Below are positions 44,092-55,651 of a stretch of 64,000 bases of DNA, piece by piece. The notes under the pieces are model-generated. The model was not told the origin of the DNA, ran no database searches, and saw nothing but the letters and a program-made list of their open reading frames with translations. The stretch spans positions 434,001-498,000 of the forward strand of contig JAUKUA010000003.1 in NCBI GenBank assembly GCA_030549175.1. The letters are read 5' to 3'. The stretch's first letter is position 1. The number at the start of each line of letters is the position of its first letter. The stretch is from Lasiosphaeris hirsuta (Eukaryota; Ascomycota; Sordariomycetes; Sordariales; Lasiosphaeriaceae). Position numbers and translations under genes: made by a program.

Positions 44092-44479
44092 ATGTCTTGC
44101 TCCCGCCCCCCCATCGACACGAGCGTAAGCTCCCCCCTCCCCCCTCTCTCCCCTCCCCCCTCCCCTCCCCCCCTCCCCTCCCCACCCTCTCCCCACCCTC
44201 ACACTCACTAAACACGATCCAAAACAGTCCCTCACGCCGACGGAACAGAGGCTGTACCGGCTCTACGGCCGCGTCCCCTCGCAGTCGCACCACTTTGCCC
44301 GCCACCTCAAGGAGCGCAAGTACTTTGACTCGGGCGACTACGCCCTCTCCAAGGCCGGGCGCGGCGATAGCGTCGACGTCGGGCTCGTCGGCGTGCTGCA
44401 CCCCGCGCCCGAGAAGATTCCGCACCCGAGCCTCTCGAGGGGCGGCCTCAAGCCGAGGCAGAGCGGGCTCGGAGCGTGA
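44092..44479 (+). CDS. igo1: Endosulfine family phosphatase regulator (Igo1-like)
   Basis: Exons 44092-44124 and 44228-44479, 94 aa. Endosulfines, once phosphorylated by Greatwall/Rim15 kinase, inhibit PP2A-B55 and control quiescence entry and mRNA decay. Seen: MSCSRPPIDTS in exon 1; then TPTEQRLYRLYGRVP, HLKERKYFDSGDYALSKAG with the kinase-target Ser about 46 inside the invariant FDSGDY, and HPAPEKIPHPS, all hallmarks. It is short for a fungal member but has the complete core. Exon 1 is only 11 codons, and the 103-nt intron is almost wholly C and T. No long frame begins with an ATG in exon 2, so the gene is easily missed. Its 3' end faces the MFS transporter. Confidence 0.9.
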
Positions 44480-44898
44480 GGAGGGGCTTTTTGTTGGGCC
44501 TGAAGGCGTGTATCATGGGTGGTGGTGTAAGAATTGCTGGGAGAGTTGCGGTGGCTTTTTGTTCGTTGTTGTTTGGCGTTTGGTGGGCTGTATCATGTCT
44601 TTGTTTGGGTTCTTTGGGGAGGATTGCGTCATGGCACGCGCGGATGGGATGCAAGCCTGGCACTTTTATCACATTGTTCGGCTTTACCTGGGGTTCCTTG
44701 GTGTGTGGTACACAAGATAAAACTGTAATAGTATCAATAAGGAGCTGAGTAAAAAACTGTCTCGGTCTATGCCATGCCGTCTCCACTGCCCCCCCACCCC
44801 TTGGCAACCAGCAGCTGTGGTATCAAGCTCGGTACATGCAAACCCCGAATCAGGGGCAATGCCAAATATCCAGAAAGTAAATCACCTAAGTAGGCCCA
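44480..44898. other. Convergent intergenic region
   Basis: 419 bases of 3' flanks, G/T-rich in its first half; no gene seen. Confidence 0.55.
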
Positions 44899-46836
44899 TC
44901 ATTGCGCAGCAACAGGCGACTTGGTGTCGCCCAGGTACTGCGCTTGGGTCGGCGGGAGCGTCTTCTCGTCCACGTTCTCCTCGCTCAGCGACTCGGTCAC
45001 GGGCTCGATCTGGGTGCGCTTGAAGCGGCGGCGGCGGAGCACGTCGTCGATGAGACGGCCAATGGCCAGCACCAGACCGACTGTGAGCACGGCGATGTTG
45101 ATGCTGAAGCCGCGGCGGTAGAAGGGCTTGTCGTCGGCGCGGAATATCTGCGCGCCGTAGATGCCCGCGATGTTGGCGCCCATGATGACCCTGACACGTA
45201 TTAGCCACGACGAACGAAGGGGGAGAGAAAGAGAGGGACGGACATGGCCATGGCCAGCGCGCGCACTTCCGAATCCTCGCAGGTGAGCGACATCCAGGCG
45301 ATGTTGAGCGGATGCGAAAAGGTGCCAAAGGTCTGGGTCCAGACCACGCCAAAGTAGCGGACGCCGCGGAGGCCGACCAGCTCGGTGAAGGAGCGGTTGA
45401 AGATGTAGCCGAGCAGATGGCAGGACAGGGCGGCCACGACGGTCTCACCGCGCCGGTTGCTTTGAGCAGTCAGTCTTGCCCCTTTTTTTCCCGGAGAGAG
45501 AAGGGGAACAAAAAAAAAAAAAAAAAAAAAAAAAAAACCACTTACAAGTGGTCCGAGAACCAACTAAAGGTCCACGACGTGGGAATCTGGAGGAAGAGAC
45601 CGACCGAGGCCATGGCGTTACTACGAAGAGCACCGAAGCCGAAGCTGCTGACGATGGAGGGCGAGTACGTGTCAAAGGCGCGCTGGGGTCCGTTGTTGGC
45701 CAGGGTGATGAAGACGTGGATCCAGAGGCGCCAGTTGGTGAAGGCGCGCTTGAAGGCGCCCCAGTTGATGCGCTTCTTCTTCTTGCCCTTCATGGGGTCG
45801 TCGAGCAGCACGCGCGTCTGCAGGATGTGCAGCTCGCGCTTGGAGAAGAAGCTGAAGCCGGGCAGGAAGGTCGGGCACGGGTTCTTGAACGAGTCGGGCA
45901 GGAAGAAGCCGAGGATGAAGCCGCTGAAGATGGTGAAGCTGCCCATGAGGGTGAAGAGCCAGAACCAGCCGGCCTTGCCGGCGACGCCGCGCATGTGCAA
46001 GATGCCAAAGGCCAGCAGCTTAGACGAGGCCTGGCCGAACTGGTTGCCAAAGTAGAAGAACATGACGCGCTTGGCCGTCTCCTTGCGCGTGTACCACGTC
46101 GACAGCGTCCACAGGCCGCCGGGGATGAAGCCCGACTCGGTGATGCCTAGCAGGAAGCGCGTGGCGATGAAGGAGCTGTAGTTGCTCTGGAACGACTGGA
46201 AGGTGCTGACGATGCCAAAGAGGAAGAGCTGCAGCGTCAGCCACTTGCCGGGCCCGACGCGGTACAGGATCATGTTGGACGGGATCTCGGTGAGGACGAT
46301 GCCCAGCGAGAGCATCTGCTGCCCGACGTTGAACTCGTCCTGCGTGATGCCGACATCTTCCATGAAGTTGTCGGTGATGGCGTTGGCGATGTTGCCGCGG
46401 TCGAGCTCTGCATCCTGTCAGCTCAGCTCCGACTTAATCAGATCTGTACCGCCCGGTGTGCGGTCCCGAGCGAACGGGGGGAGGGGGGCCGCGGTGTGGA
46501 TGGGGTGTGGAGGCAGGGGAGGGCGGCACGCCCATAGATAGGGCTGGGACCTACGCAGACAGAAGAAGCCGAGCGTGAGGAGCGGCATAATGATGAAATC
46601 AAGCCTGCCGGTGCCGTGTTAGCCGTGGAACGTGGAACGCGTGCTAGCCACCGTCGCCAGAGGAGCCGGCCCTCTCGCCAAGACTGCCGATAGGCCCAGC
46701 GGTCCCAGGAGCCCACTTACTTCCGCTTTGCCGCCTTCTCCTCCTCAGGGGTCCAGTCGACCTGCAGCGCGAGAGACTGCTCATCGTCCTTGGGGGGTGG
46801 GTAGGTGTCGGTGGTGACGGGAACGTGGAGACCCAT
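44899..46836 (-). CDS. Dal5-type MFS transporter (anion:cation symporter)
   Basis: Minus-strand exons 46836-46721, 46604-46555, 46407-45546, 45459-45244 and 45190-44899, 511 aa. The DAL5/TNA1 branch imports organic anions such as allantoate, nicotinate or pantothenate; the substrate here is unknown. Seen: a cytosolic N-terminus, helix 1 DFIIMPLLTLGFFC followed by the family signature LDRGNIANA; IVLTEIPSNMILYRVGPGKW; FIATRFLLGITESGFIPGG; YTRKETAKRVMFFYFGN; a lysine-rich central loop (GKKKKRI); SDHFNRRGETVVAAL; and GANIAGIYGAQIFR near the C-terminus. About twelve helices. Intron 3 holds a run of 28 T on the sense strand. The donor of intron 4 (GTCCGT) is weak but keeps the frame. Confidence 0.92.
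45510..45537 (-). repeat. T28 homopolymer inside an MFS intron
   Basis: A28 on the plus strand, thus T28 on the sense strand, within the 86-nt intron 45545-45460. Confidence 0.95.
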
Positions 46837-47160
46837 GTTGGCTGCGGCAGTCGTGTACCGGCTCTAAGTGCCCCAAGTGCCTTGGCTTTGTCGTGCCTCC
46901 AGCTGTCTCTCTCTCTTAAAGACGAGTTGCGAGTCTGGTCTGGAAATCATATTAGAGTTGGACCGCCCGCCGACTTATATAACCTCTTGCGGCTTTGGAC
47001 GCCCAGCGCCGCCAAGGGCTCTCTCAAGAGCTCCCAAGAGTTGCCAAGTTCTTGGTCCTCGCCGTCTGTCTCCTCTCTGCTTCCAAAAAGAGCCCATCCG
47101 GTCGGGATGGGCTGCGGGTCCAGACCTTGGCCGAACTTGGCCGCTTTCGAGGCTTGCCTG

Positions 47161-47192
47161 GGCATGGGATGGCATGGGATGGCATGGGATGG
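47161..47192. repeat. 10-bp minisatellite GGCATGGGAT
   Basis: Three perfect tandem copies plus GG. Confidence 0.95.
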
Positions 47193-50100
47193 ACTTACCA
47201 GGTTCTGGCTGCGGGCATGGTGACATTGCTCGACCCGAGCACGCAATTGTCGACTGAGGCTCAGATAGGTGCATCGTCGTTCTTGGCGCAGGTGTGCCCG
47301 AGGGTGCATCCTGGCCTGTTGGGAGCCAACATGCTTTGGCGTGCACCTTGGCGCCGCCCCCCCTCCCCCCTCGTGCAGCTCTTTGACGAGCGCTGATATG
47401 CTGCCGTCAACGCCTCACCCAGGGTCCGAGAGACGCCCCCATGTCGCCATCGACGCCTCCTATTCCCCACTGTGGGGGTTGGACAAAACCATATCGGCCA
47501 TGCCTTCGAGTTCGCACTTCACACCCTTCTCACACGCGAACAGCCAATGTTATGAGCACATCTCCTCAGCTGAGTTGCTTGGGTAAAAACCTCTTGGCTG
47601 CAGGAACACATGGGCGCGGCAGAATTTCCCTTACATTATACGCTTCTATCCCTCATCCATGTCGGCAACACGTCAAGTGAGCGACTTAGTCGAGGTTATC
47701 TGCAAGTTCCAAAGCAGCGTGGCTTGCAGAGCAGAAGAGCTGCCGATGCCTTGCGTTTCCGTGACTCAGACGCACGCTTTGATGGATTCAGGTCCAGCAT
47801 GTTGCATGCGTCTCAAAGCCACCAGAAACCCACTCCGCTCCGTCAGAGGATGGGGGATGATGTGCCATACTACCTCAGTGCCTACGGTACAGAATGGCGA
47901 CATCGGCCTTCTAAAAGCTGTGATCACTAACTCCAAAATATTCAGGGGTGGAGTGTGATGAATTGAATGATAAAAGAAGCCCCCAGCTCCCGCAACTTTC
48001 TAGAACCGCCGGGTGTATTTTTCTCTCGACTCGGCCAGATCAACAATGGACTCAACGTGGAAGCTTCTTTGTCGCCCTCTCAAGCCTTCCCCCCCCTCCC
48101 CCCGGCCGTCGCGTTCTTTGATGCCCGTCCTACTAGGGCGGCTCCCTTGACGCTTTTCTCGGAACTCTTGGTACTTGGCAACACCCCCTCTATTTCGCTC
48201 GCCAAGCTGCTCGCCCGTAATGCCAAGCTGCTCTTGGACTCGAGGCGCGACCAGTGGAAACCCGGGGGAGGATGCCCAAGAAGGCAGTATGGATTCTATT
48301 CCCCGCCAGATTTGGCAGCCCGCTACTGCCGAGACCTTCCAGCGACTGCGGCCGGGGATTTCTGCAGATCCGGCATTCCTGCCCGCCTTCTCAATCTCTC
48401 TCGCTTAATGTAAGGTAGCTATCGGCCGATTTCCCAGAGACCTGGGTGTGCTCTTGGGGGGGGGGGGGGGGGTGGTAGAGTTTGGGTGGCCGTTCAGCGT
48501 CTGGCAGGTCAACACCGATAATCAACAGCCAGCCAGATTTCAAAACTTTATTACGGAATGGCTGATAGGCAACTCTCAACCCCTCGGAAACTGAAAGCAT
48601 GGAGAAGAATAGCACGCCCGCCGGCATTTCTCACATCCAAGCTCAATGTCACCAGACCAAAGAGAGGCAAACCACCCTCATGTGTGTGCCCCGAGTGCCC
48701 AGAGTTGGTGGCTTTCCTGGGCAGCACGTTCTCAGCCACCAACGCTTGGTATCAACAACAACAGGCTGCGGGGACGGCTTGGCTCGCAAAACACTCGCAT
48801 GCGACGATCCCACCTCGCCGTCTTCTCGAGCTGCACAAGCCAATACTTGAGCGATGATCCTATTACTGATGGGATTATAGGTACATGGAATACGTAGCCC
48901 GGGGATGTGAACGTGGAAGGCCCCTACCCCCACCAATACTCATGCTCCTTCAGTCTGGCTGCGAGGTGACTGCGCAGATGGGGGGATCCTGAAAGAGAGG
49001 TCTGCCTGCCTTCTGGTTCCAAGCCCTTGGCAAACGGACAGCCCGTGTAGTAACCATCCACCCGAGTTCAGCCTCTTGTAAGGCTGGCATTATGAATACT
49101 TTGTGCAAAAACCGCACTGCTATCAAAGGCACTCTTTTCGCTCTCAAGATTTTGAACCATAGCTTGTTGTGCTTGAAGTAATCCTGAGACGGAGAGTCTC
49201 TGGCCTGAAAGCCAACCATTGAGCTCAGCAGTGTCAAAGCAAGAAAAGAGAGCTCAGAACTCCACAGCTCAAACTCAGAAGCACCAACCAACCCAACGGT
49301 CAGCACGTTCCCTTCCCTTGCAAGTTCCAGCTGCATCCAGCCGCATTCCATCTCGGCTGCCCCGGCCCAAATGGAGCATGGGCGCCAAGCTGCCTCGCCA
49401 TGACACACCCTGGTGCTCCCTACCTCCCTTACATACATACCACCTTGGATGCCCACGGCAACCTGGAGTGTGACGGATGGGATGGGATCTCCGAGTTGCT
49501 CGATGCATCTGAAGGATTTTCATCACAGATCTTGATTTGCCTCGTGGCCAATATTCCGACTCTCGCCCCAAGTTTCTTTTACCAATGATCGACTGGGGTG
49601 TTAGTGGTAGTCGCCGCACAGCCCGCCCTATCCCAGCCCCAGGCTGCTGTTCTCAGCTGAGGGATCTGGTGGCCCCTGCGGTAGAAACGTGTTGAAGTCA
49701 GATGGAAGAGTGTGAAAGTTCTGTGGTTCGGATGGTCCGAGATCGGGGGTTTGAAGTCAATCAATTGTGCTGTCATCTGGTGAGGGTTGAGACACACGTG
49801 GGACTTGCCCACTCTCAGCCGGAGCCCTCGTCGGCGTTGATGCCACGGCAACTTCCATGCCGCAAAGTGAAAGAAGTTACGACCACGTTGTGGATATTGG
49901 TGCATCCAGTGTGCCGCGGGATGGGTGCAATTGTTGAAGTCGCAGATGGGAAAGGCAATTGCTAGGGGCGCATTAAATTGCTGGGGCGCAGTTATTCTGC
50001 CGGCAATAAGTTTAAGTCCTTCTATGTGTGCATTGCTAGCTGTCAAAATCCCATCTAAAATCGCACTGATACAATGCATCAATTGACTCGATGAACGAAC

Positions 50101-50700
50101 ACTACAACAACAGGATCACCAACGCAATGCCCTAGCTAGGAAAAAAATGGTCCTTGAAGTGCCGTGCAATTGCCACGCAATTGAATAACGCAGGCCTAGC
50201 CCTGGAAAACGCCAAATCCGCACTCTTTGAAGTGCTAGATCAATCCAGGCCCCAGTGTCCTGGCCGTCGGTTACGTACCTCGCGACCACTTCGAGTAGCC
50301 TTTCTTGCTACTGGAGGTTCCGAAGGGCTAGGTACACGCCATTTCTTGGTAGCAGATGGCTCCTCGGCACCTCCATTGATCAGTAGTCGCGATATCGGGA
50401 AATTTATGGTCTCTAATTACCGTCGTGTGCGCAGGGTCGGCTTCCTACGCGGGTATCATGGGGGCTCCTTGCAGGCGCGCACGATGGTATTTGACTGGAA
50501 AAGGTCGAATTCAATGATTTTAAGGGCCTAGAATTGATAAACAACCACGATATTAGAATTGAACGCAGTCGTGTGTGGGCGTGGCATCGCGAACCTTTGT
50601 TGTTGGTGTTGTGTAGGAAAATAGTTGTGTAATTGAAGGAAAGATTTGATGGCTGGCCTTGGAAGTGGTGGGCAATTGGATCGCAATTGGCATGCGGGCC

Positions 50701-50803
50701 GGCATGGCACCTGGCTGGCATGGCACCTGGCTGGCATGGCACCTGGCTGGCATGGCACCTGGCTGGCATGGCACCTGGCTGGCATGGCACCTGGCTGGCA
50801 TGG
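50701..50803. repeat. 16-bp minisatellite GGCATGGCACCTGGCT
   Basis: Six perfect copies and a partial seventh. The identity of the copies suggests recent expansion or homogenisation. All three frames stay open through it on both strands, which explains the repetitive frames seen here. Confidence 0.97.
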
Positions 50804-50877
50804 AGGGTCAAAGGCGGTGTGGACTTTTGAAGGCGGTAAGGGTGAGGGAGTTGGGGCCCGCGAGTTTCCTCATACAT

Positions 50878-50889
50878 AACCCTAACCCT
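50878..50889. repeat. Interstitial telomere-like repeat
   Basis: AACCCTAACCCT, two units of the fungal telomere repeat (TTAGGG), 75 bases after the 16-bp minisatellite. Confidence 0.6.
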
Positions 50890-51608
50890 GTTTTGGACTA
50901 CCGCGCCCCTAGCAATTGCCATGGGAAAAGGCAGGTTCAACCGGAAGACGTGAATTTGTTCCACTCGACACTGCAAATATTTGGCCTGAGGCCGCCCCCG
51001 AGGCTCCTGAAGCTAGCAAAGAAAGCTCCGTGTTTGAACAGGCGCAAGCCTCGCTCCTCCTCGCATCTCCTTACTTTGTTTTGGTGCCCAAGGTGGGAGG
51101 ATCAGTGCTGATGTGATCCAGTTGTTTACGCCAAGCACTAATAAGCTGAAACGGCACAGAAGGGACCGCCATAGCTTGGGGTCGAGTGTTTCTGGAAACT
51201 GATCTGCAAATTCCTGGAGAAACGCAGCCAAATATGGTTGGGCAGCGGTGCGAGTCCCCACCATTCTGCGACGCGGGGCGCAAAGAATGGCGCAAGACGC
51301 CCAGGAACTCGGAGCGCATGAAACACCACACAGACACTCCCGCCCCGCCAAGACGAAGTCGCAAAAAAAGTCGCCAGTTTCCTCTCTTCATATTCTTTCT
51401 TTTCTTGTTTTTTTTTTTATTCATCTTGGCCTGGTGTCCTTCACTTGCCAGTTCTTCACTTCGATTCATTGCACAAACAGCCCGGTGCTGTATTACCCAT
51501 TTCTTGGACCTTCATTCATTACCGAGTATTATTATCACTCCACTCTTTAAAGCAGACGAGGGACTTTGGCTTTAGGCCTTTGAAACAAAAAGAGTGCACT
51601 CGATTGAA

Positions 51609-52852
51609 ATGGTTGGAGGAAATAGCATTGCCGCGATGAAGATGGAAATGAGGAGCCGCCGCCTGAGGGCGGTAAGAAACCATGTCGCCAGGGCCCCCGA
51701 TGGGACTCTTCCAAACATGTCAGACAAAACCAAGGTTCCTAATAAACCGTCAAAACGGGATGTGGTTGATGAGACAGGGTCGGACGACGATCTTAGCGAT
51801 GACGAGGGGACCGATAATGACGACGATGATGCATCAACCTCGACAGCACAACCAACAAAGCCGGCCGGGATAGCCGTTGGACAAAACCCAGGTCCGGCAC
51901 TACCAGCCACAGCTACCAACACGCTCGCCGCTACCCCAACTCCCGGTCCTGATCCGGTCTCGCCCTTAGCACCGCCCACGACGACTCTCTTTACCTCAAC
52001 CACTCGAACCACCAATGCCGGGGCTATCGCCAGTGGCGGTCCCGTGACCAACGGGGCAGTATCGGGAAGTGATCAGGATGTCGTCTCCACACGGGTTGGA
52101 GACCATCTTCCGGCCGGTGCCAAGGCCGGCATCGCCATCGGCGCTATCGGTAAGCCCTTCCCTTGCCCTAAAAGAAAGAATTAAAAAGGGGGAAAACAAA
52201 AACCACTAACACCACCCCAGCCGGCCTCGTCCTCCTCACCGGCTTGCTCTTCCTCCTCTGGCGCCGCCGCCGCACCCCCACCACCACCACCACCACCACT
52301 CCCCGCACCGACTCCCAAATCCTCAATGAGCTCATGTCCGCCGCCCACGCCCATCAAAACGGCGGCGGCGGCGGCCTGCCACAGCACTACGTCCCCACCG
52401 ACGAGAAACACCCGTCCGGCAGCCGCGTGACACTCCTCGAAGCGGCCCCACCCCCCGGCCCGCAGCCCGTGATCCGCTTGTCCATCGCCAGCTGGCTGCG
52501 CCGACACCACCCGCTGAAGCTGAACCCGCTGGCGTCAGCCCGCGGCAGTACGTTCACAGCGTCGGCGCGCGGGAGCACGTTCACAGCGGCCGCGTCGAAC
52601 CGGAGTTCGACAGCCAGCGAGGCCCCGGTGATGTCTGCGGCTGTGCCGCCTGCTTATTATCCCGCGGCGCCAGCGCCGCTGCGGCCCGCGCAGGCGCGCG
52701 CGCCTGTGCTGAGGTATCAGTCCGTGTGGTCTGAGTCGAGTGTTGCGAGAAGTAGTGTTGCGGTGTCGGAGGGGGATACGCTGGCGGATTTGTATGGGTC
52801 CAGGGCTGAGGAGGATCGGAGGTCGAGGGCGACTGATGGGGTGGGGAGGTGA
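51609..52852 (+). CDS. Single-pass membrane protein, low-complexity flanks
   Basis: Exons 51609-52149 and 52221-52852, 390 aa. Layout: a basic N-terminus (MRSRRLRAVRNH), an acidic Asp/Ser stretch (ETGSDDDLSDDEGTDNDDDD), a Thr/Pro/Ala-rich region, one membrane helix AGIAIGAIAGLVLLTGLLFL followed by the stop-transfer RRRR, then a Ser/Ala/Pro-rich tail with a direct duplication of SARGSTFTA. The intron falls inside the membrane helix. This resembles fungal Mid2/WSC-like or other single-pass sensor proteins, but there is no signal peptide or cysteine-rich domain, so the outside part is uncertain and the true start may differ. Function unknown. Confidence 0.6.
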
Positions 52853-54206
52853 TGAGGGTGTGCGAGTAAGGGGTTGTTTTGGGGGGGGGGGGAGGGAAGG
52901 GGGTAGATAAAATGTATTGTTGTGCTATCAGTGTTTGAGTAAGAGGTTCTTGAGTAAATCTCGAGACTTTGAGGTTCTCAACAAACGTAGAAATGCCTGG
53001 ATACCTACCAACCCAGGTACTTAGTAACAATTTCAAGTTGAGTGTAATCACATTCTTGTACTCAGAAGCATAGTATCATATTTTGTATAGGTTCATGGTT
53101 ATTTTGGGCTGAATTTGTGAGCTCGAATTTCAAGCTACGGCAAGGCTAGTAGACCATACGGCCAAGCGTCAAGGCCGACTCTGGTGCTGGTGCCAGTAGT
53201 TAGTAACCTAAGGCAACCTTCCTCGACGCGCGACGGGCTACGTAGCAAAGAAATACCACAAAGCCTGTTAGCAATACCAAAGCCCATCGCCCACTTTGGA
53301 ATCCCTGTCTCCTTATTGGGTGATGCCAGCAAAGTGACAACAGCACTAGCAGTATCGTTTAAACTCGAAGCGGCTATGGTGATATTGCTCGTCGGGGTAG
53401 CAGCCAAAGGAAGAGCAGCAGCGTCAGCCCCCGACCGGGCGAGAAGTGAAAGTACCATCAGAGTAAGAGTTGAGAGTATTTTTTGAGTTCAGTGTGCAAA
53501 GACTGCTAACAAATGGTTTCTTACACTGATGAGTGCTGTTGAACGTCTCAGCGTCCATCTGATATAAACTGCTAAAATACATCCTGTTACCATGCGTGCC
53601 AGCTCAGCCAAATTCAAAAGCATTGTTTTAAAAGGAACCATTGTACCGAGGACAGCACCAGAATACATAGGGGGGTTACTTTGAATTAGCGATACCCTTT
53701 GATATTACACACAGCATTGGGTTTAAAGGCAAGTTGCCTTAGTCACCTGCAGTTGTGCCGCTGGTAATGAGAAGAAGTATATATAGCCTTTGGCTTCCAT
53801 TGGTAACGAGATGGGGCCAGTTGCTATCCATCAACCAGGGGAAGAGTCTTAGCATACTTCGAATATGAGAAGATCGAAAGCTCAAGATACTTCACCTTCA
53901 ACGAATTGAGGTTAGGGGGGGGATCTTGCCTCTATCGACACATAAGGTATATATATCATGTTGGAGGCCAAAATAATGTAGGCTTCTAACTAGGCTTTGC
54001 CTCAATCCTCTTCACACTTCACAAAAGAACCAACCCATTCTGCTAAGTCATCTATCTTCCTTCACATCCAACACTGAATTGACTTGAACACAATACAGCC
54101 CGGTCTTATTGCCAAGCCCCAGCCCGCACATACCCCCAAACCCAAAACACTCAAAGCTCATAACACCGGCTCCAACCGTATATCAACGCCATTGCCAGGC
54201 AACCCA
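52853..54206. other. Convergent intergenic region
   Basis: 1.35 kb, AT-richer than the genes, with a G12 run near 52881. A 107-codon minus-strand frame (53458-53135) starts with a hydrophobic stretch and could be a small secreted protein, but support is weak. Confidence 0.45.
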
Positions 54207-55651
54207 TCAAACCGCTTGACCAACCTTTTCACTATACGTAATACTATAATGCTTGACCATGTGTATCCCCCTGGCAACCTGCACCCCGTCCCCCTCCTCC
54301 CCCTTCCCCGACCCAGACCCGACACTAAACCGCGAGAGCGCAAACCCCTCGCCGCCCTCTTCCGGATCCTCTTCCCATCTCCTGGACGACGACACCTCCA
54401 CCACATCCTTCTCCAGCCCGGTCCTCCCATGGTATACCAGCGGAGCAGGCCACTGCTGCGGGCTCGTCGGGCGATCATAGCTCTGTTGGGAATGACTCGA
54501 AGTTGTGACCGGGCGTGGTGGAGCCGAGTTGGTGGTATCGGTTGAGCTGCTTGACTTTGTGGATTTCTTGGCCGAGGGGAATGGTGAGCTGGACAAGGAG
54601 AAGTGTGTTGGGAAGATGTAGGCGAGTGGGAGGCGGCAGACGGGAAGGCAGGCGCAGATGATGGCGAGGTTTTCTTCGATCATAGTCCAGATGGATGATT
54701 CAATGTCCCCTTGGCATGAGGTATTAGGGTTGTTGGTTGGGGACGAGTTGGGGTTGGAAGGGAGCCTTACATGTGATGTCGGGGCTTTTTGAAGAAAAGC
54801 TGAGGGTTTGCATGCGGAGGATGCTGGTCACGGTAGTGCTGCGAAGGCTCAGCACGGGAATAAAACGACCACGGGTGGATATGTAGACTTACAACATGCC
54901 CAGCGCAAAGACCGCCATGAGGGCGACCTTTTGGCCCCCTGGTAGATGAGACGTGTATATGGGGTGCATGGGGAGGGCGAGGATGATGACATCGGTGGAA
55001 ATGGAAAAACCGGCATTCGCGTACCAGTTCGTGGTGATGCTGATGCAAGTCCCCGGGATGGATTTATCCCATGCGCGAGGAATTGGCGTGCATTGCCATA
55101 TGGAAGACGCCGTGGTAGCCACCGTATAGGCAAGAATGATACCCAAGAGAACGTAGCACGTCATTCGGAACCACTTCTTCACAAATATACGGAGATAGAG
55201 GAGAAGAATTGAGGCCTTGGTTAGGTTGATGGTGAGCTTGTAGAATGCTTGAGCGGCGTAGAAAGCCTAGCGCATACATGTTAGTGAAACCCGGTCCCTC
55301 GGAGGGAAGCTCTAGAAACCTGCCTTCAAGGTCACGAGCTTATTTGGTACCGAAAGATTGGCAACATGTTGCCCAAACCCGTATGCGCAGGACACCATCA
55401 TGAGGGCCGAGACTGTGGTAGCAAAGAGCTGATGGCCGTTAGCAGGTCAGTGAACAAGACATGCAGCGGCAACAACATACCCATGAGGCCAAGATGGTCC
55501 AATCATCCCAGCCGAGTCCTCGCCAGCCCCTCAGCTTGATGCGGGCCCATATCCTGATGGCCACAAAGAGAGGGGTGAATATGAAGAAGACAATGCAGGG
55601 CACCTGGATCTGGTACGCCCTGCTCTCGCCGGGGAGGTTTCCAGACACCAT
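54207..55651 (-). CDS. PTH11-like membrane protein (rhodopsin fold), GC-AG intron
   Basis: Minus-strand exons 55651-55481, 55428-55324, 55266-54893, 54838-54771 and 54709-54207, 406 aa. GPCR-like family as at 27 kb. Seen: VPCIVFFIFTPLFVAIRIWAR with the GWDDWTILAS loop; ALMMVSCAYGFGQHV; LTKASILLLYLRIFVKKWFR; a membrane segment VLLGIILAYTVATTASSIWQC; a helix around FSISTDVIILALPM; the loop GQKVALMAVFALGMF; SILRMQTLSFSSKSPD; and IWTMIEENLAIICACLP. A Ser/Thr-rich cytoplasmic tail follows. Intron 2 (55323-55267) must start with GC (AAG|GCAGGT) for the frame AFYAAQAFYKLT to continue; the nearby GT would shift it. The other introns are GT-AG. No CFEM domain. Ligand unknown. Confidence 0.87.

Larger units (their letters stand above)
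46837..51608. other. Large gene-poor region
   Basis: 4.8 kb in which I can support no protein gene. Frames up to 187 codons lack motifs and have biased composition. It holds a G17 run (48456-48472), two minisatellites, a telomere-like repeat pair and a C/T-rich strip near 48,090. The first 200 bases should be the MFS promoter and the last 400 the leader of the membrane-protein gene. Confidence 0.5.

Noticed and set aside
50701..50803. CRISPR-like array or repeat protein
   Set aside because: A 16-bp tandem repeat without spacers; all frames are open because the unit has no stop codon.
53135..53458. 107-codon minus-strand frame with hydrophobic start
   Set aside because: The signal-like start is short and the rest has no pattern; kept only as a note.
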